From Spirometra erinaceieuropaei (taxonomy: Eukaryota; Platyhelminthes; Cestoda; Diphyllobothriidea; Diphyllobothriidae): a DNA stretch of 64,000 nucleotides. Shown piece after piece: positions 11,225-21,294 of this stretch. Numbering within the stretch: position 1 is the stretch's first letter; each line of letters begins with the position of its first letter. The notes below the pieces were generated by a model. That model had not been told where the DNA came from and did not search any database. It was given only the letters and a program-made list of their open reading frames with translations. The DNA lies in assembly GCA_902702965.1 (NCBI GenBank), contig CACRXP010000426.1, positions 292,723-356,722 on the forward strand. The letters run 5' to 3'. Both the position numbers and the translations under genes were made by a program.

Positions 11225-11720
11225 CACTAAATACCGTCAGTACTCCTATCTCCCACCACCGCCCAGTGCTTTTCGGAGTATATTAGATAATCTAACTGGA
11301 CTAGACGAATAACGATCTGCTCAAAGTTGCGTAGCCACCTCTACGCGTACTCTGACAGCACAAAAAGGCTGCCTTCTCAACACTCCGGGCCTTTGTAAGT
11401 CGACTTGGGATTTTTCGCGGCGGCCGGTAACTGCTGATTCGTATCGAATTTTTCCGCATACATGTTGATAGAAGCAACATCGAGGTGAACATGAAGACTT
11501 CCTAGGTCAGGTTAGGGTCAGCACAGTGACGGTGACTGTTTAGTAGTCGAGGTGAAGTTGCCTTTGCTTCTATCCCCAAGATTTAGTCGTGCTTTCATTG
11601 GCAACATTTTCGAATTGATGAGCCCAAGCGGGTTCAGCTGGCATTTACAAAAGCACTTTTGTTGATTTTTGTGGAATGTCTTTGGTACAGCTGGGAGGAA
11701 TATGATCTGCATTCTGAATT
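11225..11720 (+). repeat. Direct duplication, copy 2
   Basis: Near-identical to 9683-10180. Its left edge coincides with the assembly gap. Downstream it is separated from PLE-A copy 2 by about 110 bp and a telomere-like TIR element, whereas copy 1 abuts its PLE. Confidence 0.85.
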
Positions 11721-11827
11721 AACCATGTGGACGATTGAGCACGCAGGGGGCATTTGTTCTCGCGAATGACAATGACTAGGATTTTTTCCCTTGATGGCCA
11801 CTATTTCACCAATTCTTGGGTAAGATG

Positions 11828-12144
11828 CGGTTATACAGCCCCACATGATGAATACAATACTGTTGGGGTTGCGGCTAGGAGTTAGGGTCAAGGGTTGTTG
11901 TTAAGGGTCATAGTTATGTGTTAGGGGTTGTAGTTAGGTGTTAGGGTTAGAGAAAGTATGTTCCAGCCACTCAAAGTACGACCGCGCATTCCCAATAGCT
12001 TTTCTTTTACACACGACTACTTGACCTCGCCGCCTGCGCGTTCCCCTGTTCCACCTGTAAAAGCCCTCTATGACCACCAGTCTCGTATTACTGGTGGTTG
12101 GGGTTTGTTTACTTCAAATGAGGCTACATAACCACACCTGACCA
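11828..12144 (+). mobile_element. TIR element with telomere-like core (T1)
   Basis: The ends are inverted: GGTTATACAGCCCCACATG on the left against the complement of GAGGCTACATAACCACACC on the right. Inside lies a degenerate TTAGGG tract (11878-11950), then a ~100-bp conserved block (CACTCAAAGTACGACCGCG to TTGACCTCGCCGCCTGCG). The same structure recurs at 51696-51948 (+) and 55667-55942 (-). There is no coding capacity, so it is a MITE-like unit by structure. Confidence 0.65.
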
Positions 12145-12255
12145 GCCTTAGCCATCGAAAACTGCCCAAGCTCCTGACAGGTGTTTCAGTGTTACATGCT
12201 GCCGGAAAGTATTCCATAAAGTGCGAACGGTACTTGATAAAAGAGACAAGAAGTA

Positions 12256-13090
12256 ATGCCAATAGAGGCGAAGAAGCGAGTCCCAGGAAGCGGTTGTGAA
12301 GAAGGAGACATGATCAAAGCCAATGGGTACCCGCGCAATTTCGTCAGCCGGTGCATGTGTAAAGGGAACGAAAGGCCTAATCGCACGGACGCCAAAGTTT
12401 GGCAAGCGCTTCCGTATGTCAAGAACGTTTCGGAAGCTGTCGGCCGCCCTCTCGCGCCACTTGAGGTTGGACTTGCACACAGACCGGAGGCAACCATCAA
12501 GCGTCTAATAATGAAACCGAGAGACCCGCCGCCACGGGAAGAAACGACAGGTAGTGAAACCGAAGGACCCACTACCACGGCAAGAAACGTCTGGAGACGT
12601 TTATCGGACCTGATGCAGTTTCGGACAAAGCAACTACGTCGGAGAAACAGGAAGACAGCTCCTAACGCGAGTGGCCGAACAGGCTGCAGCGGTGCGGAGA
12701 AATGACGCCAGTTCTCAAGTTGCGGCTCATTCGACGAGATCCGGCCACACATTTAAATTCAACGAGGCCGAAATTCTCGCTAGAGGTGACAACCGCGTGA
12801 GCCGGGAGCTGCTTGAGTCATGGTTTACTGGTCCCCACTCCATCAACAAGTGCAACGACCTTCCCCTTCCATGCTCGGTGCTGAGGCTTCACATAGGCGG
12901 AGTAATTGGCCACGCGGGGAGGGCACAGCTGAACGCTCTTCCCAACGTCATGGTTGCTGGGCCAGATGGTCGAGCGATCATCGCATCAGCATCCAATAGC
13001 GTGATGAAATTGCTGCAATTAACGACGCGAACGTCGGCCATCGAACGATCATCACTCCAAGTGCAACGATCCCTGATGAAGGGAGAGCAG
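12256..13090 (+). pseudogene. PLE-A post-RT linker and GIY-YIG endonuclease, frameshifted
   Basis: The frame at 12256-12705 gives ANGYPRNFV, VWQALPYVKNVSEAVGR and MKPRDPPPREET, the linker that follows the RT in PLEs. A ~44-bp tandem duplication (12512-12545 repeated at about 12556-12590, GAAACCGARRGACCC...CAAGAAACG) throws the frame before the GIY-YIG core, which survives in another frame. From 12671 a 140-codon frame carries AAVRRNDASSQVAAHSTRSG and NRVSRELLESWFTG, the nuclease C-terminal part. The catalytic half is disrupted. Confidence 0.75.
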
Positions 13091-13174
13091 TGAATATTCA
13101 TCGGTATGCGGTAGCATGGTGACTGCATCCCATAAATGCTGCAGCGCCTTATGCATGAGCCACCCGCATCTGCT

Positions 13175-13222
13175 TTTGTCTCTGATGATGGATTCGCGCA
13201 AGGATCCGAAACGTCAGGCAAA
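13175..13222 (+). ncRNA. Hammerhead-ribozyme-like motif with full stems (PLE-A 3' end)
   Basis: Stem I pairs TTTGTCT (13175-13181) with AGGCAAA (13216-13222), 7 bp with one G-U. The core CTGATGA (13182-13188) is followed by one extra T, stem II GGATTC (13190-13195) with GGATCC (13202-13207) around loop GCGCAA, then GAAA (13208-13211) and C-GTC (13212-13215), with expected cleavage after 13215. Stem III would be only A-C/G-U (ACGT), a self-complementary tetramer that suits a dimeric form. PLEs of many animals are known to carry minimal type I hammerheads. The extra T weakens the call. Confidence 0.65.
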
Positions 13223-13299
13223 TAAAGGTCTCGTCCCAGCGATCGTATCTCCTTCTCCACAAGAATTTATGTTTGGAAAGCTAATGAATATTCAGAACA

Positions 13300-13985
13300 A
13301 GTGGAACATAGATTGAAAAACGGGCCTGGATTAGTTTAGATCGTGTAATTCCAAGCGATGTCTCATCGACGAACCCCATGTGAGTTTTTATTAGTGCGTT
13401 CGTATGGCAGATCCCACACAGTGGGAGGTCTGGATGACCAATGAGTCAACGCACGCTTTCGGCAATCCCATCGGTGGAACATGGTGTACAAGGGGAGAGG
13501 CAGGTGGATATTGTACGAGTCGCCCTCAGTAGACTCCAACGTCCACAACAATTCTGATTATGGCCACAAGGTTAGCCATCTTGACCCACAATCGGCAGCA
13601 TTGTAAATCCAGACCTAAAAAGGCGCCAGTACTCTGCCATCGAACACGAGTGCAATTTGTGACGGCCAAATGTTCAGCAGTTGCTTAATTTTGCTAATGA
13701 TCTGTTCAACGGGCAATGAGGCCGCTCTAATGGACACAGTGTATGCAGGACGCGGGCTTGCGATCGATGTCGCGTAAGTCCATCTAACCAATCCCGGTCC
13801 CTTGAGACGGCACTGGTCGTCGTCAGTCAGTACAGGCGATCTTCTCTACTGACTAGGCAGCAAGCAACCTCAGTCAGATTGATGCTTGCAGTGGGTGGAA
13901 CGGAATGAAGGCACGCAGAGGAAAATGCGAAGTGTTCCGATGTCGTTGGCATTGGCACCGATGCACTTATTGCAGTTTGCACGCG
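13300..13985. other. Unassigned stretch upstream of a decayed LINE
   Basis: No motif I can support. It may hold further unrecognisable LINE sequence. Confidence 0.35.
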
Positions 13986-13989
13986 TGTG

Positions 13990-15060
13990 TGGATGCTCCA
14001 GGAATTGTGACAACAAGGACACAGCCCCGTGCTGATTCCGAAGGCACCGCTGAACTATGAGAATGATCTTAGCGGCGCTTCAGCTGCGAGAAGAGTTACA
14101 GTTCCAACTTTTACACCGAATTCGTCCATCTGGCGCGACATATGACACAGCGGATAACAATGCACTCTAGAAAGTCATATTGAAGTTCGAATTGCCTAGT
14201 AAGACCACTTCATGATGGCTCGCGTCAAGAACACCGGGGCAATCTCAGAGGTATTCGGGGTGAAAAATGTGATGAAACAGGGCTGCGTACTTGCCCCCAT
14301 CCAATTTTCCCTCATCAAATTCTCCGTCCTGCTAGCGAATGCCCACCGTTAGCACCGGAAGGGGATTGGCATCAAATGCCGAACCGATGAAGAGCTACTC
14401 AACATTCGACCACTGAAAACATCTTCGGCGGTATCACGAGCGGTTGTTTGCCGGTGACTGTGTGTCAAGCACTACAACGGAAGAGGACACGCATCGGAGT
14501 GTGGACCCCTTCACTTCCTGATACTTCAACATCTGCCTGACCATCAGCACTGTGAAGGTAGTGGTCCTGAAACAACTGGCGCCAGATGTTCCTCACACCG
14601 AACCCCATGTCAGCGTCAGTGAAATTCCCCTCATGGCAGTGGAGAAATCCGCATACCTTGAAAGGATGATTTCAAGAAACCTCAAACAATTCCAGTGGGC
14701 CAAATCAGCCAATTTCGTAGCCGGCTGAATAGCCTCTACCAAGGCAAAAAAGGAGAGGACCGCGAGACTCAAGTGTAAGGGATCGTCTACTCAAGCACCC
14801 AATGGCTGCCATCTGGCCTATATAGTCAACAAACTTTTTAGGCAAAGATTTGCCACCACGCCCAACATCCTCAGTGAAGATACTTCTGAATCGCCCGTCA
14901 GTCTGTTTGGCTACTTACGGATTCATTGTACTGAAACCGACGAACTAGTAGATGGAGCCTCGAAATACACCCATCACTCGCGCCTAACCTCACAATACTA
15001 CCCCAAGGTCACTCGGCTATCACATGGACCTATTCTTTCATATGCACATCCGCTTAAATT
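13990..15060 (+). pseudogene. Decayed zinc-finger LINE (RT and fingers)
   Basis: It is a heavily mutated copy of the LINE at 59-64 kb. Translation in shifting frames shows MILAALQLREEL (for [11 protein letters not shown]), LWKVILKFELPS, then VKQGCVLAP at about 14270-14300, the RT palm start. A large internal deletion joins this to the finger region (14890-15055), where YLRIHCTETDELVDGAS and YTHHSRL match the linker and fingers of the intact element although most Cys and His are lost. It is very old, with many stops and frameshifts. Confidence 0.7.
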
Positions 15061-15219
15061 ACCACTAAAATAACACGGTCCAGTCCTCATAACGGTTTCT
15101 CACTCAACCTGCCCACGCACACACATCCCTATAGGCTACACGTGAGCCTACTCCACAACACACGCGTACACGACGCCCCGAGATATAAGCAAAAGAGCAA
15201 GGTCGGGTAAGGAGTTGAG

Positions 15220-15340
15220 AATAAAGGAAGACAAGAGGTGGAACGAGAAATTTGTCTGCCTGACGCGTCGAGCTCACTCCCCAACCCATCACCAGAGACC
15301 GCAACCGATAAAGGTAGTGGGCGCACATAGGATGCTTTTG
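15220..15340 (-). repeat. Isolated PLE-A pseudo-LTR with degenerate ribozyme-like motif
   Basis: The - strand reads ACCTTTATCGGTTGCGGTCT, CTGGTGA, GGGTTGGGGAGTGAGCTC, GACGCGTCAGGC, matching the PLE-A end at 6632-6690 in order. The core carries CTGGTGA, and GAAAC has become GACGC, so ribozyme activity is unlikely. Confidence 0.5.
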
Positions 15341-15639
15341 CAATACAACCATCTACCTATTAGGCGCAATTTCGCCGGTCGACAAACTCATGTTGATAGT
15401 CCCAGAGGTGACCTTGGTCGAGTGTACGGTCTTCTGAGCGTGCGCAAAGACGACGCTCCGCTTTAAGACGCTCGAAAACATGCTGACAAAATGGCGGTCT
15501 TGACATCTCGAATTATTGATCGCTGATTCAGACTCCACGATCACTTCGTCAACACAATTATTGAAGAAATTTAAAGGAGAACATCTCCTGCCAAAGGATG
15601 TCACGGTAGCTGTAAATGCAACTGTCATACAATGGAGCG

Positions 15640-16668
15640 GAATTTCACCTAGGGCATGCCAAAATCCTCGAATTCCTGAATTTCTGTTACAAGACATGTT
15701 TCAGGCTTGACGAACCATCTTCGGGCAGGCAAAAGTTATGCCAGGGATTTCAAGGCTCTTAGCCGAGACGGTCCCGCAGCGCTTGGAGTCTTTGCTCTTC
15801 TAATGCCACAGACTAAAATTCTGGGCTTGGTATATGGGTAATCTCTTCGTCCTCGCTGAACATGATTAAGCGCTGACTTTCAAAGTGCAACTTAATGCTG
15901 TCTTCCTGAAGGAAGGAACAACCAGCCGAGCTTCCCTGATGTCTTCGTCGGCCTTAAAGATTGTCGTGACCTGAAAACCAAAGTGTTCATGGGGGCGACA
16001 AATACGGCGCAAGTACTGGACTTCAGCCGTAACAACCCAATTAATCAGGGGGTTATACCGGTAGCATGAGGGGGAGCGTAGTGAAACCGAAGGCAAGGTT
16101 ATAGAATCACAATATCTTCGAGAGGTGCTTGGAGCGAATGGCCACCTGCTCAAGTGCGCAAACGATATGAGAAACCAAATCACACCGACCCCAAATTTGG
16201 TAAGCGCTTCACCATGCTAGGAACACCTCAGTAGCCGTCAGACGCCCTTTCGCATCACTTGACGCAGGGTTACACAAAAACTAGAGTTAAAATGTCGAAA
16301 GACCAGCTGCCAAAGCAGGAGATGGCTGGGGTCGTTTAGTGCCGCTGTTCTAGATAAAGCCATTACGTCGCAGAAAATAGGAGACTTCGTCTGACGCGCG
16401 GGAAGAATGCGCAGCAGTGAGGTAGAATGAGGCTAATTCTTGAGTCGCGCCTCCAGACTTGATGATGCCAAAATTCTCACGAGTGACAACAGCTGCGTGA
16501 GTCGGGAGCTACCTAAGTTACGTTGCTCCTGACCTTTGTCAGTTAAAAGGCACAGTAACTTTCATTCTCCATATTCAGTGCCAAGGCGGTCTGGAAAGGG
16601 TACGTGGCCATATGGGGAGCCCATGAGCAAAAGGCACTCCCACTGACAGTATCGGCAAGCCAAATGGC
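15640..16668 (+). pseudogene. PLE-A copy 4: decayed RT plus GIY-YIG
   Basis: This is the only PLE-A copy here that keeps RT sequence. Frames around 15655-15700 give GHAKILEFLNFCYKTCF. At 15755-15870 MPGISRLLAETVPQRLESL is followed by KFWAWYMGNLFVLAEHD, where the catalytic YVDD of PLE RTs has become YMGN. Next come KTKVFMGATNTAQVLDFSRN (about 15975-16035) and ESQYLREVLGANG (about 16103-16140), then a GIY-YIG region (16180-16670) recognisable by DNA alignment to the copy at 12.4-12.9 kb. Stops and frameshifts are frequent. A LINE fragment at 16679 interrupts it, and remnants resume after 17660. Confidence 0.75.
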
Positions 16669-16678
16669 TGAGTTAGTG
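16669..16678 (+). repeat. Target-site duplication of LINE-1, left
   Basis: TGAGTTAGTG, repeated at 17650-17659 on the other side of the LINE fragment. Confidence 0.8.
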
Positions 16679-17649
16679 ACAGTTCGACCATCGGTTTCGA
16701 TGATGTCCACCGTGTGCCCCACAGTTGCAGCAGCAATGGGAGCAGGGACGGTGACTTACACAGGGGTTTATAGTGCCGGTAGACTTGCGTAGCATCTACC
16801 TACACTCTCTCCTCCTCCCTCGCCCAAGCCCGGTGTCAAGACAGAGTCAAGAAGACCGGAGACGAGGGAGGCCGCAGGTGGATGGCTCGGACGGATCCTC
16901 ACCTTGGCGTTCCACCACACCCCCTGGTCCACACAACAAATGACCAGGATTTCAACCAACACAACAGAGATTTGGAGGCTGGCACGGCCGAAGCCGCACC
17001 TGGGCGTGCCGCCAACAACTGGCTCGGATCCCACACTGTGATGGGAGTGCCATAAAGGCCACATTAAAAAGGAGCCATTGCAGCCTGACTCTCAGACCGC
17101 CTCCGGTCAAGGAGGAGGTCCAAGGTACCCCGTCAGTTGGCAACCTTCCAAGCCACGGTTTTTAACGCACCGTGATAGCTTTAAGCGCGTCAGATTGTTT
17201 ATAGTGAGGAGAAAGTGCGCTGAGTCGTCGACCTCACTCTCCCTTCCCACTCCCACACCCCAGCCGCTGTCCGAGCCGGTCAGCAGACTGGAGTGGGGAA
17301 TGGGTGCGGTGGCTGTCATGGTCGACTGACCATGACTGCGCGCGCCACGGCACGACCTGACCCCCCATACACACAACACCAGGATTTCACACAACGGGGG
17401 TTGAACGGCGTGTCTCTCACTTGCGTGAGAGTGCCGTGGAAGGTGCTGTTTCAACCCGTTCCTAGCCCACTAGTCCGCCACTCCGCACAACACACACACC
17501 CACAACGCGACGAACTGCGTGAACCGAGAGCGGGCGTCAATCAGCAACCTTCCTATCCACGACGCTTGACGTGTCGGGATAGTCTCGGACTCAAATCACC
17601 CGTGCAGCCGAAGCCGCATGGGGACCGAGTCGAAATGCGGACTTCCCAC
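16679..17649 (-). mobile_element. LINE-1: 5'-truncated 3' end of the zinc-finger LINE
   Basis: It aligns over its whole length with the 3' UTR of the long LINE (59128-60098), same strand and nearly the same sequence, and stops in the UTR just short of the coding region. The 10-bp duplication TGAGTTAGTG flanks it. It sits inside decayed PLE-A copy 4. This is the classic outcome of target-primed reverse transcription with 5' truncation. It is younger than its PLE host. Confidence 0.9.
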
Positions 17650-17659
17650 TGAGTTAGTG

Positions 17660-18005
17660 GCACGCCAATAATAAACATTATGGCGTAAATTGCGGTAATT
17701 GAAATTTCGGAAGCAGAGGACCGAACGATCATCATATCAGAACAAATCCGCAGCGGCGACCAATGAGATAGCTGGAAATTATGATGGTGGTTCGATTGTC
17801 TATAACGAAGATGTGTTCCGCAACAAAGTGAGATCAGGAACAGTGAATTGCACGTGATTTCTTTGATAGTGATAGTAAAATTGCGTTGCGCCTACCGTGC
17901 TCACCCCATCCTTTTATGCCCCGTGTCGAAGAAGAGACAAAAAGACAGGAAAGGGCGCATGTGGCTGGCGCGGCGTGAGCCTGCCCCTTGGCGTTCAGTC
18001 TTATG
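17660..18005. other. PLE-A remnant, then a decayed LINE 3' tail (-)
   Basis: Near 17730 the sequence GAACGATCATCATATCAG matches PLE-A (GAGCGATCATCGCATCAG in copy 2), so the host PLE resumes after the LINE insertion. From 17785, TGTGTTCCGCAACAAAGTGA and the following ~160 bp match the shared LINE-type 3' tail on the - strand (compare 57275-57400), strongly diverged. Confidence 0.5.
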
Positions 18006-18008
18006 ATT

Positions 18009-20214
18009 CGTAGACCTGACGAAAGCCATCGACACGGTGAATCGTGAAGGACTGTGGAAGATAATGTAGAAATTCGGCTGCCCGAATGATTCATCAAGAT
18101 GGTGCGTCAGCTCCACGACGGTATGATGGGACGCGTCAAGGACAATGGAGCTGTCTCAAAGGCATTCGCAGTGACCAACGGAGTGAAGCAGGGATGCGTC
18201 CTGTTGCCCAACCTCTTAAGTCTTGTTTTCTCTACCATAGTGATGGACGCCTACCTTGATGAACGCCTCGGGATCCGCATCGACTACAGGACGGGCGGCC
18301 ACCTCCTCAATCAACGGCGAATGCACTTCCAATCGCGCGTATAAACAACCACTGTTCACGAACTTTTCTTCGCTGACTACTGCGCTCTGAACACCACCTT
18401 GAAAGAGGACATGCAACAGAGATTGAAACTCTTTTCCGTCGCCTGCGAGAACTTCGGTCTGGTCATCAACACGAAGAAGATGGTGATCATGCATCAACTG
18501 CCACCCAACACAGCCCCGCTCCCCAAAGCGCCACAGATCAGCATGAACGGAACCCAACAGCAAGTGGTGGACAGCTTCCCGTATCTGGGCAGTACCCTCT
18601 CCAGCAGCACCAAAATCGACGACGAAGTCACCTGCAGAATTTCAAAAGCCAGTCAAGCCTTCAGTCGCCCTCAAAGCACAGTTTTGAATCGTCATGGTCT
18701 CCAGCTCTGCACGAAGCTGAAGATGTACAAGGCCGTCATCCTGCCGACGCTGTTGTACGGAGCGGAGACTTGGACAGTGTACACAAAGCAGGCACGCCGA
18801 CTGAACCACTTCCACCTCAGTTTTCTTCGTCGCATCCTGAGGCTGAGCTGACAGGATTAAATCCCCGACATTGATGTACTGGAGCGAACGGGAATCCTCA
18901 ATTGCTGAGGCAACTGCAGCTGCGTTGAAGCGGCCACCTGGTGCGCATGGACGACGAGCGACTACCCAAAGGACTCATCTACGAGACATCGCCACGGGTT
19001 CCCGTCGCCAAGGAGGCCAAATCCGCCGATACAAGAATACTCTGAAGTCCGCCCTGAAGCGGCAGCAAATCAATCCGCCCAACTGGGAAGACCTCGCCCG
19101 TGACCGACCGACCTGGAGAAGGACGGTGACGACTGGAGCTGCCATCCATGAGACCAACCGCATAGACGCCGCCAAAGTCAAACGAGAAGCACGCAAATCA
19201 TAACTTCGCCCAGTACGCAACGCGGCGCACAACCGTCTCCAACAGGTCCTCGATGTCAACGGACCATCCGGGCACGAATTGGACTTGTTGGACTGCACCA
19301 CCTGGACCACACCAACCGTCGTCCCTCCGTCCAACTCGTCCTCCAGGCCGCCAACTAACTCTGACTGCTCTTCTGAACTGCCACTTCCATCCTCCTCCTC
19401 CTCCTCCTCGTCCTCCTCCACTGCTCCGAGGCCTGCCGTCGTGGCTTCCGCCGCGCACGTCAACACTGCACGCAATCCTGATCCATCCTCAACCGTCAAC
19501 ACCACCAATGTCGACAGCAGAGTTGAGGATCAAAATTACACCTGCCCTCACTTTGATCGCACCTGCACCTCACACATCGGCCTGGTCAGTCACTTGCGAA
19601 TCCATCGCACAGAGACTGGCGAACCAGTGTCTGGAGCACCAACCTACACCAGCTGCACCTACCTCCACTCTCCACACTGTCCTCGCACTTTCACACATCG
19701 CATGGGCCTATTCGGCCCCATGTGCATCCACGAGAGAGGAATTGACCGCAACATCGACACACCCACCCCGCCGAGCCCCACTCCCAATTCATCACCTTGC
19801 GCACCCACCACCCACTCCCCAACCGACATCGACGCCACCGACTCTACCACCCCTCACTCGTCCCCGTCCTCCTCCTCTTCCTCCGTCACTGCCACAACGA
19901 CGATCACTCCGGCGTCTGTAGCGCACGACTTCACCACAGTCGCACCTGACACAACAACGGGCACAACCCGTGCTACCTCCATCATCAGAGGTGAGGGCCA
20001 GGACTACAGCTGCCCTCACTGCGATCGCACCTTCACTTCCCGCATCGGCCTGGTCGGTCACTTGTGAATCCATCGCACAGAGTCTGGCGAACCAGTGCCT
20101 GGCGCACCAACCTACACCCACCAAGCTCGTCTCCACTGCCCACACTGCCCTCGCACCTTCATGCATCGCATGGGTCTATTCGGCCACATGCGCATCCACG
20201 AACACCTGCGGTAG
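18009..20214 (+). pseudogene. LINE reverse transcriptase and zinc-finger protein, broken
   Basis: The RT begins at the AFDT-equivalent motif (here AIDTVNREG). Next come GVKQGCVL (about 18182-18205) and the catalytic box, which reads FADY instead of FADD near 18370, so a catalytic aspartate is lost. Stops lie at about 18067, 18342 and 18849, with a frameshift near 18850-18900. The DNA-binding part is better kept: [16 protein letters not shown] at about 19080, a Ser-rich linker at 19390-19420, C2H2 finger pairs at 19535-19740 and 20005-20214, and a stop inside the linker at 20065. It ends with the same [20 protein letters not shown] signature as the intact copy. Confidence 0.9.
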
Positions 20215-21266
20215 ACAACCGTCAGCTGCACCACACCACCACATACTCCCTCACCACCACCTCAGCGCAAATCAGCATCACCAATCACAAGCACCCACCT
20301 GCCAGTGGGAAGTGTGCGTCTCGACTCGGTCTCCGTGCGGCCCTGTTGCATGGGCGACTCGAGCCTGAGATCATGCGTCGAAGATAAGAAGGCGGCTGTT
20401 TGACACCCCAAGTCAGTCCACGCAGTCCGTCCAGTTGTGCGTGTTTATGTGGAGTAGCGGACTGGTGGACTGGGGACCGGACCGAAACAGCTCCTTCCAC
20501 AGCACTCTCACGTAATTGAGAGATAAGCCGCTCAACACCCGTTGTGTGAAATCCTGGTGTTTTTGTTTGGGGGGCCAGGTCGTGTATGTGGCGCGCGCAG
20601 ACAAGGTCAATAGACCGCGTCAGCCACCGCGCCCGTTCTCCGCTGAAGTCAACTGACCTGTTCGGACTGTGACTAAGATGCAGGAATGGGAAGGGAGAGT
20701 GAAGTCCACGACTCAGCGCATTTTCCTCCTCACTATAAACAATCTGACTCGCTTTAAGATATCACGGCGCGCTTAAAGCCGCGGCTTGGGAGGTTGCCAA
20801 CTGACGAGATAACTTGGGCCTCGTGTGCTGCCGTTGTGGATTGGCCGTCTTAGAGTCAGACTGCACTGGCTCCTTCTTAATGTGGCCTATGGCACTCCCA
20901 CCACAGTGTGGGATCCGAGCCAGGCGTTGGCGCACACCTAGGTACGGCTTCAGCCTTACCAGCCTCCAAATCTGTCTTGTGTTGGTTGAAATCCTGGTCA
21001 TTTGTTGTGTGGACCAGGGGGTGTGGTGGAACGCCAAGGTGAGGATCCGTCCGAGCCATCCACCTGCGGCCTCCCTCGTCTCCGGTCTTCTTGACTCTGT
21101 CTTGACACCGGGCCCAGACGGGCGAGGAGGAGAGAGTGTAGGTAGAGGCAGCGCAAGTCTACTGGCACTATAAACCCCTGCGCAAGTCACCGTCCCTGCT
21201 CCCACCGCTGCTGCAGCTATGGGACACACGGTGGACATCGTCGATATCGACGGTCGAACTGTCGTC

Positions 21267-21293
21267 GTGTGTGTGTGTGTGTGTGTGTGTGTT
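21267..21293 (+). repeat. (GT)n tract at the LINE-2 3' end
   Basis: About 13 GT units directly follow the LINE terminus (CGACGGTCGAACTGTCGTC). In the 59-kb copy the terminus is instead followed by an (AGT)n tract. Simple-repeat tails are typical of RTE-like elements. Confidence 0.85.
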
Positions 21294-21294
21294 T

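Larger units (their letters stand above)
12145..13290 (+). mobile_element. PLE-A copy 2 (5'-truncated Penelope-like element)
   Basis: It runs from the post-RT linker through GIY-YIG to a complete 3' terminus with the best hammerhead-like motif in the window (13175-13222) and the tail TCGTCCCAGCGATCG. The 5' end begins at the same region as copy 1, so both may descend from one truncated source or from duplication. Coding sequence is frameshifted and the RT is missing. Confidence 0.8.
18009..21294 (+). mobile_element. LINE-2: zinc-finger LINE copy, 5'-truncated
   Basis: It starts inside the RT ([16 protein letters not shown]) and continues through the C-terminal domain, five zinc-finger positions, a ~1.05-kb 3' UTR (20215-21266) and a (GT)n tail. 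It is the same family as the element at 59-64 kb, opposite strand. The 5' endonuclease is absent. It abuts a decayed - strand tail on its left. Confidence 0.9.
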
